A stretch of DNA of 64,000 nt from Salinicola corii (GCF_008298015.1 NZ_VTPX01000001.1:372001-436000), one strand, 5' to 3'; positions 17,649 to 26,622 are shown, numbered from the stretch's first letter. The notes: generated by a model not told the origin, from the sequence alone. Translations and numbers: made by a program.

Positions 17649-18436
17649 GCGAGTCGGTCACGCCCGTGGTCGCGGTGGGGGAGTCGCTGGCCGATCTGGC
17701 CGAGCGCTACGGCCTGCCTTGGGCTCCGTCGGCTCCCGCGGACGGGCTGGTTCTACAGCGTGCTGGGCACGGGCACGGGCACGGGCACGGGCTCGAGATC
17801 GCCGGCGACGCCAGGCGTTACGGCCTGCCGGTCCGGGCCGATTTCGTCTCCGGCGCGGCGGCGCATCGTCGGCGCTACGGTGGCGGGCGTGGCCAGCTCG
17901 TGGCGCGCGCTTGCGGGTTCGGCAAGGGCGTGGTGCCACAGGTCGTCGATGCCACGGCCGGCCTCGGCCGGGATGCCTTCGTGCTGGCGTCGCTGGGAGC
18001 CGAGGTGTTGATGGTCGAGCGGGTGGCGGCGATCCATGCGCTGCTGGCGGCGGCGCTGTCACAAGCGATGGGTGACGACGAAGTAGCGGAGATTGCCGGG
18101 CGCCTGTCGCTGTGCCTCGCCGATAGCGCGACCGGACTGGTGGCAGCTGTTGGCGACTGGCCGCGCGAACCTCAGGTGGTGCACCTCGATCCGATGTTCC
18201 CACATCGGGGCAAGTCGGCGCTGGTGAAGAAGGAGATGCGGTTGTTCCGGGACCTGGCTGGTGGGGATGATGATGCTCCGCGCCTGCTGGAGGCGGCGCT
18301 GGATGTTGCTACGCATCGAGTGGTGGTCAAACGCCCGCGGAAAGCTCCGCCGATCGAGGGACCCTCGCCAAAGCACGTGCTGGAGGGAAAGACGAGCCGC
18401 TACGATCTCTACGTGCACCGCTCGCTGAGGCGCTGA
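17645..18436 (+). CDS. rsmJ: 16S rRNA (guanine1516-N2)-methyltransferase
   Basis: A 263-aa class I SAM-dependent methyltransferase. The SAM motif is [19 protein letters not shown] (about residues 99-117), the catalytic motif is HLDPMFP, and the C-terminal [12 protein letters not shown] and [11 protein letters not shown] blocks are typical of RsmJ, which makes m2G1516 of 16S rRNA. The GTG start overlaps the uppP stop. An unusual Gly-His stretch (HGHGHGHG, residues 41-48) is encoded by a tandem hexamer and lies N-terminal to the SAM fold. Confidence 0.92.
   Translation: MSESVTPVVAVGESLADLAERYGLPWAPSAPADGLVLQRAGHGHGHGHGLEIAGDARRYGLPVRADFVSGAAAHRRRYGGGRGQLVARACGFGKGVVPQVVDATAGLGRDAFVLASLGAEVLMVERVAAIHALLAAALSQAMGDDEVAEIAGRLSLCLADSATGLVAAVGDWPREPQVVHLDPMFPHRGKSALVKKEMRLFRDLAGGDDDAPRLLEAALDVATHRVVVKRPRKAPPIEGPSPKHVLEGKTSRYDLYVHRSLRR
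17765..17788 (+). repeat. Tandem hexamer GGGCAC x4 inside rsmJ
   Basis: Four perfect copies of GGGCAC encode alternating Gly and His. Unit changes would keep the reading frame, so copy-number variation would only lengthen or shorten the Gly-His tract. Confidence 0.85.
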
Positions 18437-18441
18437 AGATC

Positions 18442-18473
18442 GAAACAAACGCGCCGGGCATGGGCCCGGCGCG
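18442..18473 (-). terminator. Terminator for the NlpE-like gene, possibly bidirectional
   Basis: CGCGCCGGGC pairs with GCCCGGCGCG around a 4-nt loop; on the minus strand it is followed by TTTGTTT. It lies between the convergent rsmJ and NlpE-like genes. Confidence 0.75.
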
Positions 18474-18494
18474 CAGATATCGACCGTAGCGCTT

Positions 18495-18920
18495 TTACTG
18501 GCGTTTCAGCGTCATGTCTGCACCGGACTGGATCGACTGCATATGCGTATCCAGTACTTCCAGATCGCCGTTGTCGAGCGGACGCAGATAATAGATCGTG
18601 TTGCCACCGGCGCCCTTGAGCTCGTAGATCGTTGGCATCTGCTGCGGTCCCGCGTCCTTGAGCACCAGGAAATTGCCCTTGGTCGTCATGGGTTCGTCAC
18701 TACGCCCTTGGTAGAGGCTGTTCAGCACATAGGCACCGCCGGTGTCATCCATGTTCACCATCTCCAGGTCGACCTGGATGCCCGAGCAGTCTGCGCAAGG
18801 CAGGACGCCTTCATACTCACCGGCTGCCTTCTCGTATGGCGAGGGTGGCGTGCTGGCGCACCCCGCCATGGTCAGCGTCAATCCCAACAGTCCTGCACCA
18901 ATCAATCCTGGATTACGCAT
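18495..18920 (-). CDS. NlpE-like outer-membrane lipoprotein
   Basis: A 141-aa protein with a lipoprotein signal (LTMAGC, lipidated Cys21) and the NlpE N-terminal domain hallmark YEGVLPCADCSGI (CxxC, about residues 38-50) followed by beta strands ending in MTLKRQ. In E. coli NlpE senses lipoprotein trafficking and surface contact and signals to Cpx. This protein contains only the NlpE N-terminal domain (the family PF04170 size), so a copper- or stress-related lipoprotein is as likely. It is a single gene with its own terminator. Confidence 0.8.
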   Translation of the reverse strand: MRNPGLIGAGLLGLTLTMAGCASTPPSPYEKAAGEYEGVLPCADCSGIQVDLEMVNMDDTGGAYVLNSLYQGRSDEPMTTKGNFLVLKDAGPQQMPTIYELKGAGGNTIYYLRPLDNGDLEVLDTHMQSIQSGADMTLKRQ

Positions 18921-18989
18921 TGCTTATTCCTTTTTTAGCAGAATGCCATCTCAGTATAGTTCGAAAATCCGGCGGCGATAGTTTCGGGA

Positions 18990-19907
18990 TCAATCGCTAA
19001 TTCGTCTGGGTTTCCCTGCATTGCGCTGACGTCTAAACAGGATCAGCCAGAGCGCAACGCCGATCAGCGAGCCCCCGATGGCGTGGGCCCAGGTCACTTG
19101 CTCGTCGAGGAAAAGCGCGCCCCAGAGTACGCCAAATGCAGGAACCAGCATGGTGACCGTCAGCGGCTTGACCGGGCCAAGATCCTCTACGAGCCGGAAA
19201 TAGAGGAGGTAGGCCAATGAGGTGCAGGCAAGCCCCAGCGCCAGCATCGCCCACCAGACGCCGCTGTCGTTCCAGACGATGGCGTGAGGTGTCAGCGCCA
19301 ACTGTCCGAGCATGAAGGGTGCCAGCAGCAGCGTAGCGCCGACCTGAGAGCCCATGGCGATCAGGCGTGAATCCAGGCCGCCGCGCTCGGCCACCCAGCG
19401 CTTGACGATGAATCCGCCCAGCCCGTAGCAGATGGCGGCAACCAGACAGGCAGCGGCGCCGATGAGCAGGCCACTATCGATCCGAACAGGCCCCGCGCCC
19501 ACCAGAACGCCGACACCAAGGATGCCCGCCGCGACGCCGACCAGTCGGTCTCTCGTCAGCGGCTCGTGGAACAGCGTGGCGCCGATGACCACCCCCATCA
19601 GCGGTGTCGAGGCGTTGAGCATCGCGGAATAGCCGGCGGGCAGATACTGCGCGGCGATGCAGAACATGCCGAACGGGATACCGGAGTTGATCATGCCGAT
19701 CGCCAGCACCGCTCCGAGCTTGCCTTCGAAGCGCCAGCGCACGCGCAGCAGCGCCAAGATCGCCACCAGTCCCACTGTGCCGAGCAGAACGCGGAAGAAG
19801 GCCGTAGGGAAGGCACTCAAGGCTGGCGTGGCGATGCGCATGAACAGGAAACTGGCGCCCCACAGTGACGATAGCAGGAGGAGGCGACCAAGCGAGAGTA
19901 GCGGCAT
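18990..19907 (-). CDS. EamA/DMT-superfamily transporter
   Basis: A 305-aa protein with ten predicted membrane segments in two EamA repeats (LSSLWGASFLFMRIATPAL in the first helix; LYFRLVEDLGPVKPLTV and GALFLDEQVTW in the second repeat). The family exports amino acids or metabolites. The ATG at 19905-19907 is chosen because it starts directly at the first membrane helix and has GGAG 10 nt upstream. The substrate is unknown. It is divergent from the CsbD gene. Confidence 0.87.
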   Translation of the reverse strand: MPLLSLGRLLLLSSLWGASFLFMRIATPALSAFPTAFFRVLLGTVGLVAILALLRVRWRFEGKLGAVLAIGMINSGIPFGMFCIAAQYLPAGYSAMLNASTPLMGVVIGATLFHEPLTRDRLVGVAAGILGVGVLVGAGPVRIDSGLLIGAAACLVAAICYGLGGFIVKRWVAERGGLDSRLIAMGSQVGATLLLAPFMLGQLALTPHAIVWNDSGVWWAMLALGLACTSLAYLLYFRLVEDLGPVKPLTVTMLVPAFGVLWGALFLDEQVTWAHAIGGSLIGVALWLILFRRQRNAGKPRRISD

Positions 19908-20071
19908 GCTGAATGTTCTCCGGGAGTAACCGTCGCGTAGCGTAAACCGGTCCTGCGTCGAAGTCCGGCAGTTTTCGGAACTCACGGGTTTGGTCGAGAT
20001 CCTCGAACACAACTATGCTCAGGTGGCAGCGGAATGATTCTGCTGCGGCAACAGTGATCAAGGAGATCGAG

Positions 20072-20323
20072 ATGTACGAAGATCAAGTGAAAGGACGCAC
20101 CGAGGAACTCAAGGGTCACGCCCAGGAAGCGGTCGGTGGCTTTACCGAAGATGACAATCTCCGCCGTGAGGGCAAGACCAGGCAGGTCGCCGGCAAATTG
20201 CAGGCCAACTATGGCGAGAAGCTCGACGACGTGCGTGAAGCGACGGTGAAGAATCCGATCAGTGCCCTGGCGATCGCCGGTGGCGTTGGCGTGTTCCTGG
20301 GGATTCTGCTCGGCCGGCGTTGA
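20072..20323 (+). CDS. CsbD-family protein with C-terminal membrane anchor
   Basis: An 83-aa protein whose first half (YEDQVKGRTEELKGHAQEAV and REGKTRQVAGKLQ) is the CsbD/YjbJ general-stress motif. The second half ends in a glycine-rich membrane segment (ISALAIAGGVGVFLGILLG) like that of DUF883 proteins, so it is a CsbD-DUF883-type hybrid. AAGGAG precedes the ATG at 20072. Such proteins are abundant under osmotic and stationary stress; the molecular role is unknown. Confidence 0.85.
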   Translation: MYEDQVKGRTEELKGHAQEAVGGFTEDDNLRREGKTRQVAGKLQANYGEKLDDVREATVKNPISALAIAGGVGVFLGILLGRR

Positions 20324-20355
20324 CATCGATTCCGAACGGTTTGCCAAGAACGTCT

Positions 20356-20386
20356 CGACCCCGGCTACAGGCCGGGGTCGTTGTCT
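20356..20386 (+). terminator. Terminator after the CsbD gene
   Basis: A perfect 10-bp stem (CGACCCCGGC / GCCGGGGTCG) with loop TACAG is followed by TTGTCT. Confidence 0.8.
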
Positions 20387-20517
20387 GAGCTGACTGCCTG
20401 GAGGCGTTGTGCGCCCTGACCACGATTGGCGAGGCTCATTCGTTGCTGCCGAACGGGCTTGCAGGATTTCGAACGAGACGTGACAGTGTCTCGCTCCTCA
20501 TCATATAGGCCGTCGCC

Positions 20518-20841
20518 GTGTTGACTCCCCTCATCTATCTCTTCGCGGCACTGGCGGAGATCGCCGGCTGCTTTGCTTTCTGGGCATGGTGGCGGCTCGA
20601 TAAATCCGCTCTGTGGTCGTTACCCGGTGTGATCTGCCTGGTGCTGTTCGCGTGGCTTTTGACGCTGGTCGACAGCGACTACGCGGGGCGCGCCTACGCT
20701 GCTTATGGCGGTGTCTACATCGCCGCGTCGCTGCTTTGGCTCTGGCTGGTCGAGCAGCGCCTGCCGGACCGTTGGGATGTGGCGGGCGCTGCGATCTGCC
20801 TGATCGGCGCCGGCGTCATACTCTTCGGGCCACGCGGCTGA
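20518..20841 (+). CDS. YnfA family (UPF0060) small membrane protein
   Basis: A 107-aa protein with four membrane helices matching UPF0060/Ynf[20 protein letters not shown] in helix one, [20 protein letters not shown] in helix three and a final [18 protein letters not shown]. These are small multidrug resistance-like proteins. The start is GTG at 20518; a TTG directly follows and could be used instead. It is a single gene 273 nt upstream of the carboxynorspermidine operon. Confidence 0.9.
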   Translation: MLTPLIYLFAALAEIAGCFAFWAWWRLDKSALWSLPGVICLVLFAWLLTLVDSDYAGRAYAAYGGVYIAASLLWLWLVEQRLPDRWDVAGAAICLIGAGVILFGPRG

Positions 20842-20939
20842 AGGTCGTCGAGCGAGAGTAGGAGGCCGGAGGGCGGCGTTTAGTCTGACGGTAACGAAAC
20901 CACCCTAGAATCGGCCGAGATTTGACGCGAAAAAGTCTT

Positions 20940-21001
20940 GAGGCCAGTCTCTGACGAGGTCATTATCTGCGGCCTCTCGCCGGTTCCCAGGCCGGTGGGA
21001 G
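20940..21001 (+). promoter_or_regulatory. Structured 5' leader of the carboxynorspermidine operon
   Basis: Two candidate helices compete. Helix 1 pairs GAGGCC (20940-20945) with GGCCTC (20971-20976). Helix 2 pairs CTCTCGCCGG (20974-20983) with CCGGTGGGAG (20992-21001): 10 bp with two G-U pairs and an 8-nt loop. The arms overlap at 20974-20976, so they are mutually exclusive. The structure lies 113 nt before the start codon of the carboxynorspermidine dehydrogenase gene. No T tract follows. A leader with switching potential is an inference from pairing alone. Confidence 0.4.
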
Positions 21002-21114
21002 ACCAAGACCGGGGTGGCATCGGGTCGGGGTGCGCTGAATCTTATGAGAAGTTAGTTGCCCACTACCGATAAGACCTTATCACTGTTGACTTTTCCCGAT
21101 CTGGAAGCGAATTC

Positions 21115-22314
21115 ATGAGCAAAGTCCTGATTGTTGGTGCCGGTGGCGTCGGTGGCGTCGTTACCCACAAGTGCGCGCAGCATCCCGAAGTGTTCAGCGA
21201 GATCTGCCTCGCCAGCCGCAACGAAGCCAAGTGCAAGGCGATCGCCGAGCAACTCCCGCGTCCGATCCAGACCGCCCAGGTCGATGCCGACAGCGTCGAA
21301 GCGCTGGTCGCGCTGATCGAGTCGTTCAAGCCGGATATCCTGATTCACGTGGCGCTACCGTATCAGGATCTCACCATCATGGAGGCCTGCCTGCAGACCG
21401 GCGTGCCCTATCTGGATACCGCCAACTACGAGCACCCGGACGAGGCCAAGTTCGAATACAAGGAGCAGTGGGCGTTTCAGGATCGCTATGCCAGGGCGGG
21501 CGCGATGGCCACGCTGGGCTGCGGTTTCGACCCGGGCATGACCAATATCTACTGCGCCTACGGCCAGAAGAATCTGTTCGACGAGATCCACCGCATCGAC
21601 ATCCTGGATGCCAACGGCGGCGATCACGGCTATCCGTTCGCCACCAACTTCAACCCCGAGATCAACATTCGCGAGATCACCGCGAACGGTCGCTACTGGG
21701 AGAAGGGCGAGTGGGTCGAGACCCCGCCCCTGGCCGAGAAGCGCAAGTTCGACTTCGACGGTATCGGCGAGAAGGACATGTACCTGCTCTATCATGAAGA
21801 GCTCGAGTCGCTGTCACAGAACATCAAGGGGCTGGAGCGTATCCGCTTCTGGATGACGTTCTCCGAGAAGTACATCACGCACCTGAAGGTGCTCGAGAAC
21901 GTCGGCATGACCCGCATCGAGCCGATCAAGGTCGAGGGTGTCGAGATTTCTCCGCTGCAGTTCCTTAAGCAGGTGCTGCCGGACCCGGCCTCACTCGGCC
22001 CACGCACCAAGGGCAAGACCAACATCGGCGTCATCCTCGACGGCATCAAGGACGGCAAGCGGCGCAAGGTGTACATCTACAACATCTGCGATCACGAGCA
22101 GTGCTACGAGGAGGTCCAGTCCCAGGCGATCTCCTACACCACCGGCGTACCGGCGGTGACCGGCGCGATGCTGATGCTGCAGGGCATCTGGAAGGGCGAG
22201 GGCGTTTACAACGTCGAACAGCTCGATCCCGATCCGTTCATGGAGCGCATCGGCGAGATGGGGCTGCCGTGGCAGATGGTCGAGCTCGATCCCGACCAGG
22301 ATCCGCTGGCCTGA
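21115..22314 (+). CDS. Carboxynorspermidine dehydrogenase (saccharopine dehydrogenase-like)
   Basis: A 399-aa NADPH-dependent enzyme with a Rossmann motif GAGGVGGVV (residues 8-16). The core CGFDPGMTNIYCAYGQKN and NGGDHGYPFATNF match the carboxynorspermidine/carboxyspermidine dehydrogenase family, which condenses aspartate semialdehyde with 1,3-diaminopropane or putrescine. The next gene is nspC, overlapping by one base (TGATG), so the pair makes spermidine or norspermidine through the alternative route. GGAAG precedes the ATG by about 9 nt. A long leader lies upstream. Confidence 0.93.
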   Translation: MSKVLIVGAGGVGGVVTHKCAQHPEVFSEICLASRNEAKCKAIAEQLPRPIQTAQVDADSVEALVALIESFKPDILIHVALPYQDLTIMEACLQTGVPYLDTANYEHPDEAKFEYKEQWAFQDRYARAGAMATLGCGFDPGMTNIYCAYGQKNLFDEIHRIDILDANGGDHGYPFATNFNPEINIREITANGRYWEKGEWVETPPLAEKRKFDFDGIGEKDMYLLYHEELESLSQNIKGLERIRFWMTFSEKYITHLKVLENVGMTRIEPIKVEGVEISPLQFLKQVLPDPASLGPRTKGKTNIGVILDGIKDGKRRKVYIYNICDHEQCYEEVQSQAISYTTGVPAVTGAMLMLQGIWKGEGVYNVEQLDPDPFMERIGEMGLPWQMVELDPDQDPLA

Positions 22315-23492
22315 TGGCGACGAACGACTCCGCCCATCTCTCCGGTATCCATCCCTTCGACGTCGGAGCCTGCCCGTCGCCGGCCTACGTGGTCGACGAC
22401 GCGCTGCTGCGCCGCAACCTGGAGCTGCTTGGCCGGGTGCAGGCCGACAGTGGCGCCAAGATACTGCTGGCGCTGAAAGGCTTCGCCATGTGGAGTGCCT
22501 TCCCGCTGGTCAGCCAGTATCTGGTGGGCACCACCGCCAGCGGTCAGGACGAAGCGCGCCTGGGAGCCGAGACCTTCGGCGGCGAAGTGCACGTCTACTC
22601 TCCGGCGTTCACCGCGCCGGAGATGGACGTGGTGCTGCGCTACGCCGACCACATCAGCTTCAATTCGCCGCGGCAGTGGCGGCACTTTCGCGAGACGGTC
22701 CAGGCCGCGCCGCGCAAGGTCTCCTGCGGACTGCGGGTGAATCCGGAGCACTCCACCGGCGAAGTCCCGCTCTACGATCCCTGCGCTGCCGGCTCGCGTC
22801 TGGGAACCCGCGCGGTGGACCTCGCGCCAGGGGACCTCGAAGGATTGGAGGGGCTGCACTTCCACGCGCTGTGCGAGCAGAACAGCGACGCGCTGGAAGA
22901 GACGCTCACGGCTTTCGAGAGCAAGTTCGGACAGTACCTTGCTGGCTTGCGCTGGGTGAATTTCGGCGGCGGTCATCACATCACGCGGGCCGACTACGAT
23001 GTCGAGCGGCTGGTGCGGGTGATTCGCGAGTTCAGGGGGCGCCATCCGCACCTCGAGGTCTACCTGGAGCCGGGGGAGGCGATTGCCCTCAACACCGGCT
23101 ACCTGGTGTGCAGCGTACTGGATATCGTCGAGAACGACGGCCCCATCGCAATTCTGGACACCTCGGCGACGGCGCACATGCCGGACGTGCTGGAGATGCC
23201 GTATCGGCCCGAGATCATCGGCGGTGCCAAGCCCGGCGAGAAAGCCCATACCTATCGCCTGGGCGGAACGACCTGCCTGGCCGGCGACGTGATCGGTGAT
23301 TATGCCTTCGACCGCCCGCTCGAGATCGGCGACCGCCTGGTGTTCACCGACATGGCTCACTACACCATGGTCAAGACCACCACCTTCAACGGCATTCGCC
23401 TGCCGTCGATCTGCCGGATCGACGAGAGTAGCCGGGAGGTGCGCACGGTCAGGACCTTTGGCTACGTGGACTACATGCAGCGGTTGAGTTGA
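22314..23492 (+). CDS. nspC: Carboxynorspermidine decarboxylase
   Basis: A 392-aa PLP-dependent fold III decarboxylase. The PLP lysine is K55 in LLALKGFAMWS, and FGGGHHITR and LEPGEAIALNTGYLV supply the phosphate-binding and dimer-interface motifs. Length and motifs match NspC, which decarboxylates carboxynorspermidine or carboxyspermidine. The ATG overlaps the preceding stop by one base, so translation is coupled. A terminator follows. The frame is open further upstream through the previous gene, but this start matches the family N-terminus. Confidence 0.93.
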   Translation: MATNDSAHLSGIHPFDVGACPSPAYVVDDALLRRNLELLGRVQADSGAKILLALKGFAMWSAFPLVSQYLVGTTASGQDEARLGAETFGGEVHVYSPAFTAPEMDVVLRYADHISFNSPRQWRHFRETVQAAPRKVSCGLRVNPEHSTGEVPLYDPCAAGSRLGTRAVDLAPGDLEGLEGLHFHALCEQNSDALEETLTAFESKFGQYLAGLRWVNFGGGHHITRADYDVERLVRVIREFRGRHPHLEVYLEPGEAIALNTGYLVCSVLDIVENDGPIAILDTSATAHMPDVLEMPYRPEIIGGAKPGEKAHTYRLGGTTCLAGDVIGDYAFDRPLEIGDRLVFTDMAHYTMVKTTTFNGIRLPSICRIDESSREVRTVRTFGYVDYMQRLS

Positions 23493-23511
23493 TGAGCCCG
23501 GCCTTGCTTCT

Positions 23512-23535
23512 GGGCCCCGCAACGCGGGACCTTTT
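23512..23535 (+). terminator. Terminator after nspC
   Basis: GGGCCCCGC pairs with GCGGGACC (one mismatch) around a 3-nt loop, followed by TTTT. It lies between nspC and the convergent LysR gene. Confidence 0.7.
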
Positions 23536-24476
23536 CATGACTGGACGGGCGTGCGTGGCTCGGGAGAGAGCGGCCGGGCAGACTGATATTGGGTAATGAT
23601 ATCCAGTAGCTCTTGCCCGAATCCGGGTAGGATGTGGTCGTCCCGGATCAGGATGCTGCGCTCGCGGTATGCCCAGGCGTCGCTCAGGTGACGTACGCTC
23701 AAGCGCATGTGGTCCCGATAACGTAGCGCGCAGGACTCCGGAAGAATGCCCACGCCGACGCCGGCTTCGATCATGCGGCACGCCGATTCGAAACCGAATA
23801 CCTGAATTCTGACCGGCAGCGGCTTGCCCAACTCCAGCGCCTTTCTCTCCAGATAATGAAACAGGGTGCTGCCTTCATGCAGCGTGACATGCGGATAATC
23901 CAGCGCGTCCTCGTAGGTGATCTCCCGGCGTGAGGCCAGGGGATGATCGAGCGGTGTCGCCAGCACGAGCCTGTCCCGGCTGAAGGGCAGCGTCTTCAGC
24001 CGGGAGGGCACCTCGACCCCCACCATGATGCCCAGAATGCCCATGTCCGCGGTGCCGTCGAGCACGCCGCGAACGATATCGCTGGTCATCCGCTCCTGGA
24101 GATCCACGGTGATACCGGGGCGTGCGGCGAGAAAATCGGCCAGTACCTCGGGCATGAACTCGATGACCGCGGTCGTGTTGGCGAAGATTCGCAAATGTCC
24201 GGCGGCGTCGCTGGCGTAGCCGGAGAACTCGCTTTTGACACGCTCGACCTGACGCAGGATGAGATGGGCGTGCTGCAGTAGCCGCTTTCCGGCCGGCGTC
24301 AGCTCGACGCCCTGGCTGCTCCGGTAGAACAGGCGACTTTCCAGTTGCGCCTCGAGCGACTTGACCCTGGCACTGACCGCGGCCGTCGAGAGATGCGCGC
24401 GCAGGGCGCCTGCCGTCAGGCTCTTCGCCTCCGCCACGTGGACGAAGATGCGCAAGTCCGCGAGATCGAAATGCAT
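23535..24476 (-). CDS. LysR-family transcriptional regulator
   Basis: A 313-aa LysR regulator with an N-terminal winged helix (residues 3-60: LRIFVHVAEAKSLTAGALRA, TAAVSARVKSLEAQL) and a periplasmic-binding-like effector domain (from about 88, including LRIFANTTAVIEFMP and GVGVGILPESCA). The start at 24476 is chosen because the conserved first helix begins there and AAGGA precedes it. It is divergent from the sulfotransferase-like gene, which is its most likely target by position. The effector is unknown. Confidence 0.9.
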   Translation of the reverse strand: MHFDLADLRIFVHVAEAKSLTAGALRAHLSTAAVSARVKSLEAQLESRLFYRSSQGVELTPAGKRLLQHAHLILRQVERVKSEFSGYASDAAGHLRIFANTTAVIEFMPEVLADFLAARPGITVDLQERMTSDIVRGVLDGTADMGILGIMVGVEVPSRLKTLPFSRDRLVLATPLDHPLASRREITYEDALDYPHVTLHEGSTLFHYLERKALELGKPLPVRIQVFGFESACRMIEAGVGVGILPESCALRYRDHMRLSVRHLSDAWAYRERSILIRDDHILPGFGQELLDIITQYQSARPLSPEPRTPVQS

Positions 24477-24683
24477 TGGGATCGGTTCCTTCGGTGCGCC
24501 GCGAGAGAGGAAGGGAACCAGGCATTGCGCTCCCGTTCCAGGCAAGACATCACTAAGTCGATTCGACGACTCATCCAAGCCTATTTTGGGATTCTGGTCC
24601 CTGGAACCCATCGATCGGTTGCCCTGGGGTTTGTAATGGCCTAAATCTTGGCCGTTACGGCTTGCTACATGCGAGGGGCTGCC

Positions 24684-25721
24684 ATGAGATTACTACTTCA
24701 CCCCGGTCATGCGAAGTGCGGTTCGACCAGCATTCAGCGGGCGATCATCCGTAATCGACCGGGACTGGCCGACAACCAGGTCGTCGTGCCCGACCCGCAC
24801 CTGCGCCTGCCCGGCGAGGCCGGGTTCCACCCCCGTGGCGAGACGCCGCGCGAGTTCTTTCGACAGATCATGGAGAACGGTGGCGATACGACGTCTCTTC
24901 GCGCGCGCCTTGAGTCCTGGCGGGAGTCACTGCTGTGGCGAGACGCGACCTTCGTGATCTCGGCGGAGAACCTCATCAACCACTTGATGGGGCCGATCGG
25001 GGAGGGCATTCACCGGGTGCTCGCCGAACACTTCGACGACGTCGAGGTGGTCTATTACATTCGTCGTCAGGACGACTACCTTCTCTCCGCTTGGCAGCAG
25101 TGGGGGTTCAAGGAGGGCAAGACATTCGCGGAATATAGCCAGGAGGCGTTGCGCAGGGCCAATCCCCACTATCTGGCGGTAGGCCAGGCCTTCGGAAGAC
25201 TCTATGGAGCGGCCAGCGTGACGGTGAGACCACTGCAGGCGGAGGCGCTGCGGGGAGGGGAGCTGCTGACGGACTTCTTCTCTCATCTGGTCGAGGACCC
25301 GTCGACGCTCTCTTTCGACCGGGACCGCAGCAATCTCAGCCTGAATCCTTTCTTCTGCGAGATTCTCGCCGGATACAAGGGGCTCTTCCGGGATATCCAT
25401 GACGACAGGCTGAAGCAGCGGCTGGCCAGGACGCTCGGTGTCGGCCATGAACTGTTCCAGCGTGAGAGAGATTTCATGGACCCCGAGATGGCCCGACGCA
25501 TCATGGCGCATCATCGCGAGGAGAATTTGCATCTCCAGCAGCAGTTCTTCCCGCATGTGCCATTCGAGGCCGTCTTCGGCGATCGCGAGGAAGAGGAACT
25601 GGATCCCGGCGAGCGAGTACGAATGTCCCGGCAACGGGCCGAGCAACTGCAGAAGCACGTGATCCGGGAGCTACTCGAACTGCTGCAGTCGATGCCGGAG
25701 ACCGCGAAGACGCCGGCCTGA
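24684..25721 (+). CDS. Sulfotransferase-like P-loop protein
   Basis: A 345-aa protein beginning with a 5'-phosphosulfate-binding-like loop HPGHAKCGSTSIQ (residues 6-18; Lys11 and GST correspond to the KTGTT loop) and a 3'-phosphate motif YIRRQDDYLLSAWQQ (about residues 117-131). This layout is that of PAPS-dependent sulfotransferases of the large, weakly related bacterial families. Acceptor unknown. It stands alone and divergent from a LysR gene, with no glycan or lipid genes beside it. GAGGGG about 6 nt before the ATG at 24684 supports the start. Confidence 0.7.
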   Translation: MRLLLHPGHAKCGSTSIQRAIIRNRPGLADNQVVVPDPHLRLPGEAGFHPRGETPREFFRQIMENGGDTTSLRARLESWRESLLWRDATFVISAENLINHLMGPIGEGIHRVLAEHFDDVEVVYYIRRQDDYLLSAWQQWGFKEGKTFAEYSQEALRRANPHYLAVGQAFGRLYGAASVTVRPLQAEALRGGELLTDFFSHLVEDPSTLSFDRDRSNLSLNPFFCEILAGYKGLFRDIHDDRLKQRLARTLGVGHELFQRERDFMDPEMARRIMAHHREENLHLQQQFFPHVPFEAVFGDREEEELDPGERVRMSRQRAEQLQKHVIRELLELLQSMPETAKTPA

Positions 25722-25738
25722 ATGGCCCGACGATCCGA

Positions 25739-26008
25739 TCAACGCAGCTGGCTATCCTTGCTGCCGCGGCGATTGTAGGCCGCGCGATGCGTCTGATGGC
25801 GGTCCGCCTCGGCCTGACAGTCGATGCACAATCGAACGCCGGGCACAGCCTGGCGTCGTGCTTCCGGGATCGGCGTCCCGCACTCCTCGCACGCCGCTAG
25901 GCTGGGCCCGGCTCTCTGCAGCCGCTGCCGCGCTTCCTGAATGCCGTCCTCCACGGTGCTGTCGATCTGCTCCTGAACCGCACCGTCCTTTGCCCAGCCA
26001 CTGGCCAT
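25739..26008 (-). CDS. DksA/TraR C4-type zinc-finger protein
   Basis: An 89-aa protein with the C4 zinc finger CEECGTPIPEARRQ...VRLCIDC (C40, C43, C61, C64), the signature of small DksA/TraR-like proteins such as YbiI. It lacks the long coiled coil of DksA, and a short helix rich in Gln and Glu precedes the finger. Such proteins may bind the RNA polymerase secondary channel, though this is untested for YbiI types. AAGGAGAGG precedes the start. It is convergent with the sulfotransferase-like gene. Confidence 0.87.
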   Translation of the reverse strand: MASGWAKDGAVQEQIDSTVEDGIQEARQRLQRAGPSLAACEECGTPIPEARRQAVPGVRLCIDCQAEADRHQTHRAAYNRRGSKDSQLR

Positions 26009-26085
26009 TGGTCCTCTCCTTCGGGAACCTTTCCCGCCACTATCCCACCCGGTTCAGCATGGTGGCGACCGTTCTGTCCCGCAAG

Positions 26086-26622
26086 TCATTCCGGTGAACC
26101 GTCTGCGTATCTCCCCGGTCCGTCGACATCGACGAATTCATGGGGCGCCTGCGTCGCGTGCCGGTGCGGGTTCTCATGCACACAGATTACCCGACACCTG
26201 GCGACGTGGGTCACCTTGTGAGAGACGCTACCGATCATCAGGCCCTTGAACTGGCCGACGCCACGGCTTCCCATTACGATCGCGTCCACGCCTAGCCGCT
26301 CGGCTTCGGCAACGATCGTGCGTGCCGGCGAGCCCTGCTTGACCAGCATATCGAATTCGCCGTTGTAGCCGGGAAAGGAGGGAAGGGTATCCAGCGCCGC
26401 GTCCAGGATGGCGTGGCCCTCGCGGTCCGCCGTGTCCACCGAGGCCGCCTTGATCGCCGCCTCGACGCTCAGCAACTCGCCTCGGTGCAGCTGTGGATAG
26501 GGATCGCGGACATTCAGGAGATACAACTTACCCTGAACTGGCGCCGCCAGTTGGCAAGCGACATTGAGCGCCACATGGGAGTCTTCGGAACCATCGATGG
26601 GGACCAGCAGGGACTTGAACAT
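26086..26622 (-). CDS. Universal stress protein (UspA family)
   Basis: A 178-aa single-domain Usp. It begins MFKSLLVPIDGSEDSHVAL, with the ATP-binding motif GSRGVGQFKGLMIGSVS and the C-terminal strand ARCRVICVHE. The ATG at 26620-26622 has GGGAGG 5 nt upstream, better than any longer start. The last 25 residues (HATQAPHEFVDVDG...) are an extra tail of unknown function. The ATP-binding G-2x-G-9x-G-S/T pattern is intact, placing it in the ATP-binding class. Confidence 0.9.
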   Translation of the reverse strand: MFKSLLVPIDGSEDSHVALNVACQLAAPVQGKLYLLNVRDPYPQLHRGELLSVEAAIKAASVDTADREGHAILDAALDTLPSFPGYNGEFDMLVKQGSPARTIVAEAERLGVDAIVMGSRGVGQFKGLMIGSVSHKVTHVARCRVICVHENPHRHATQAPHEFVDVDGPGRYADGSPE

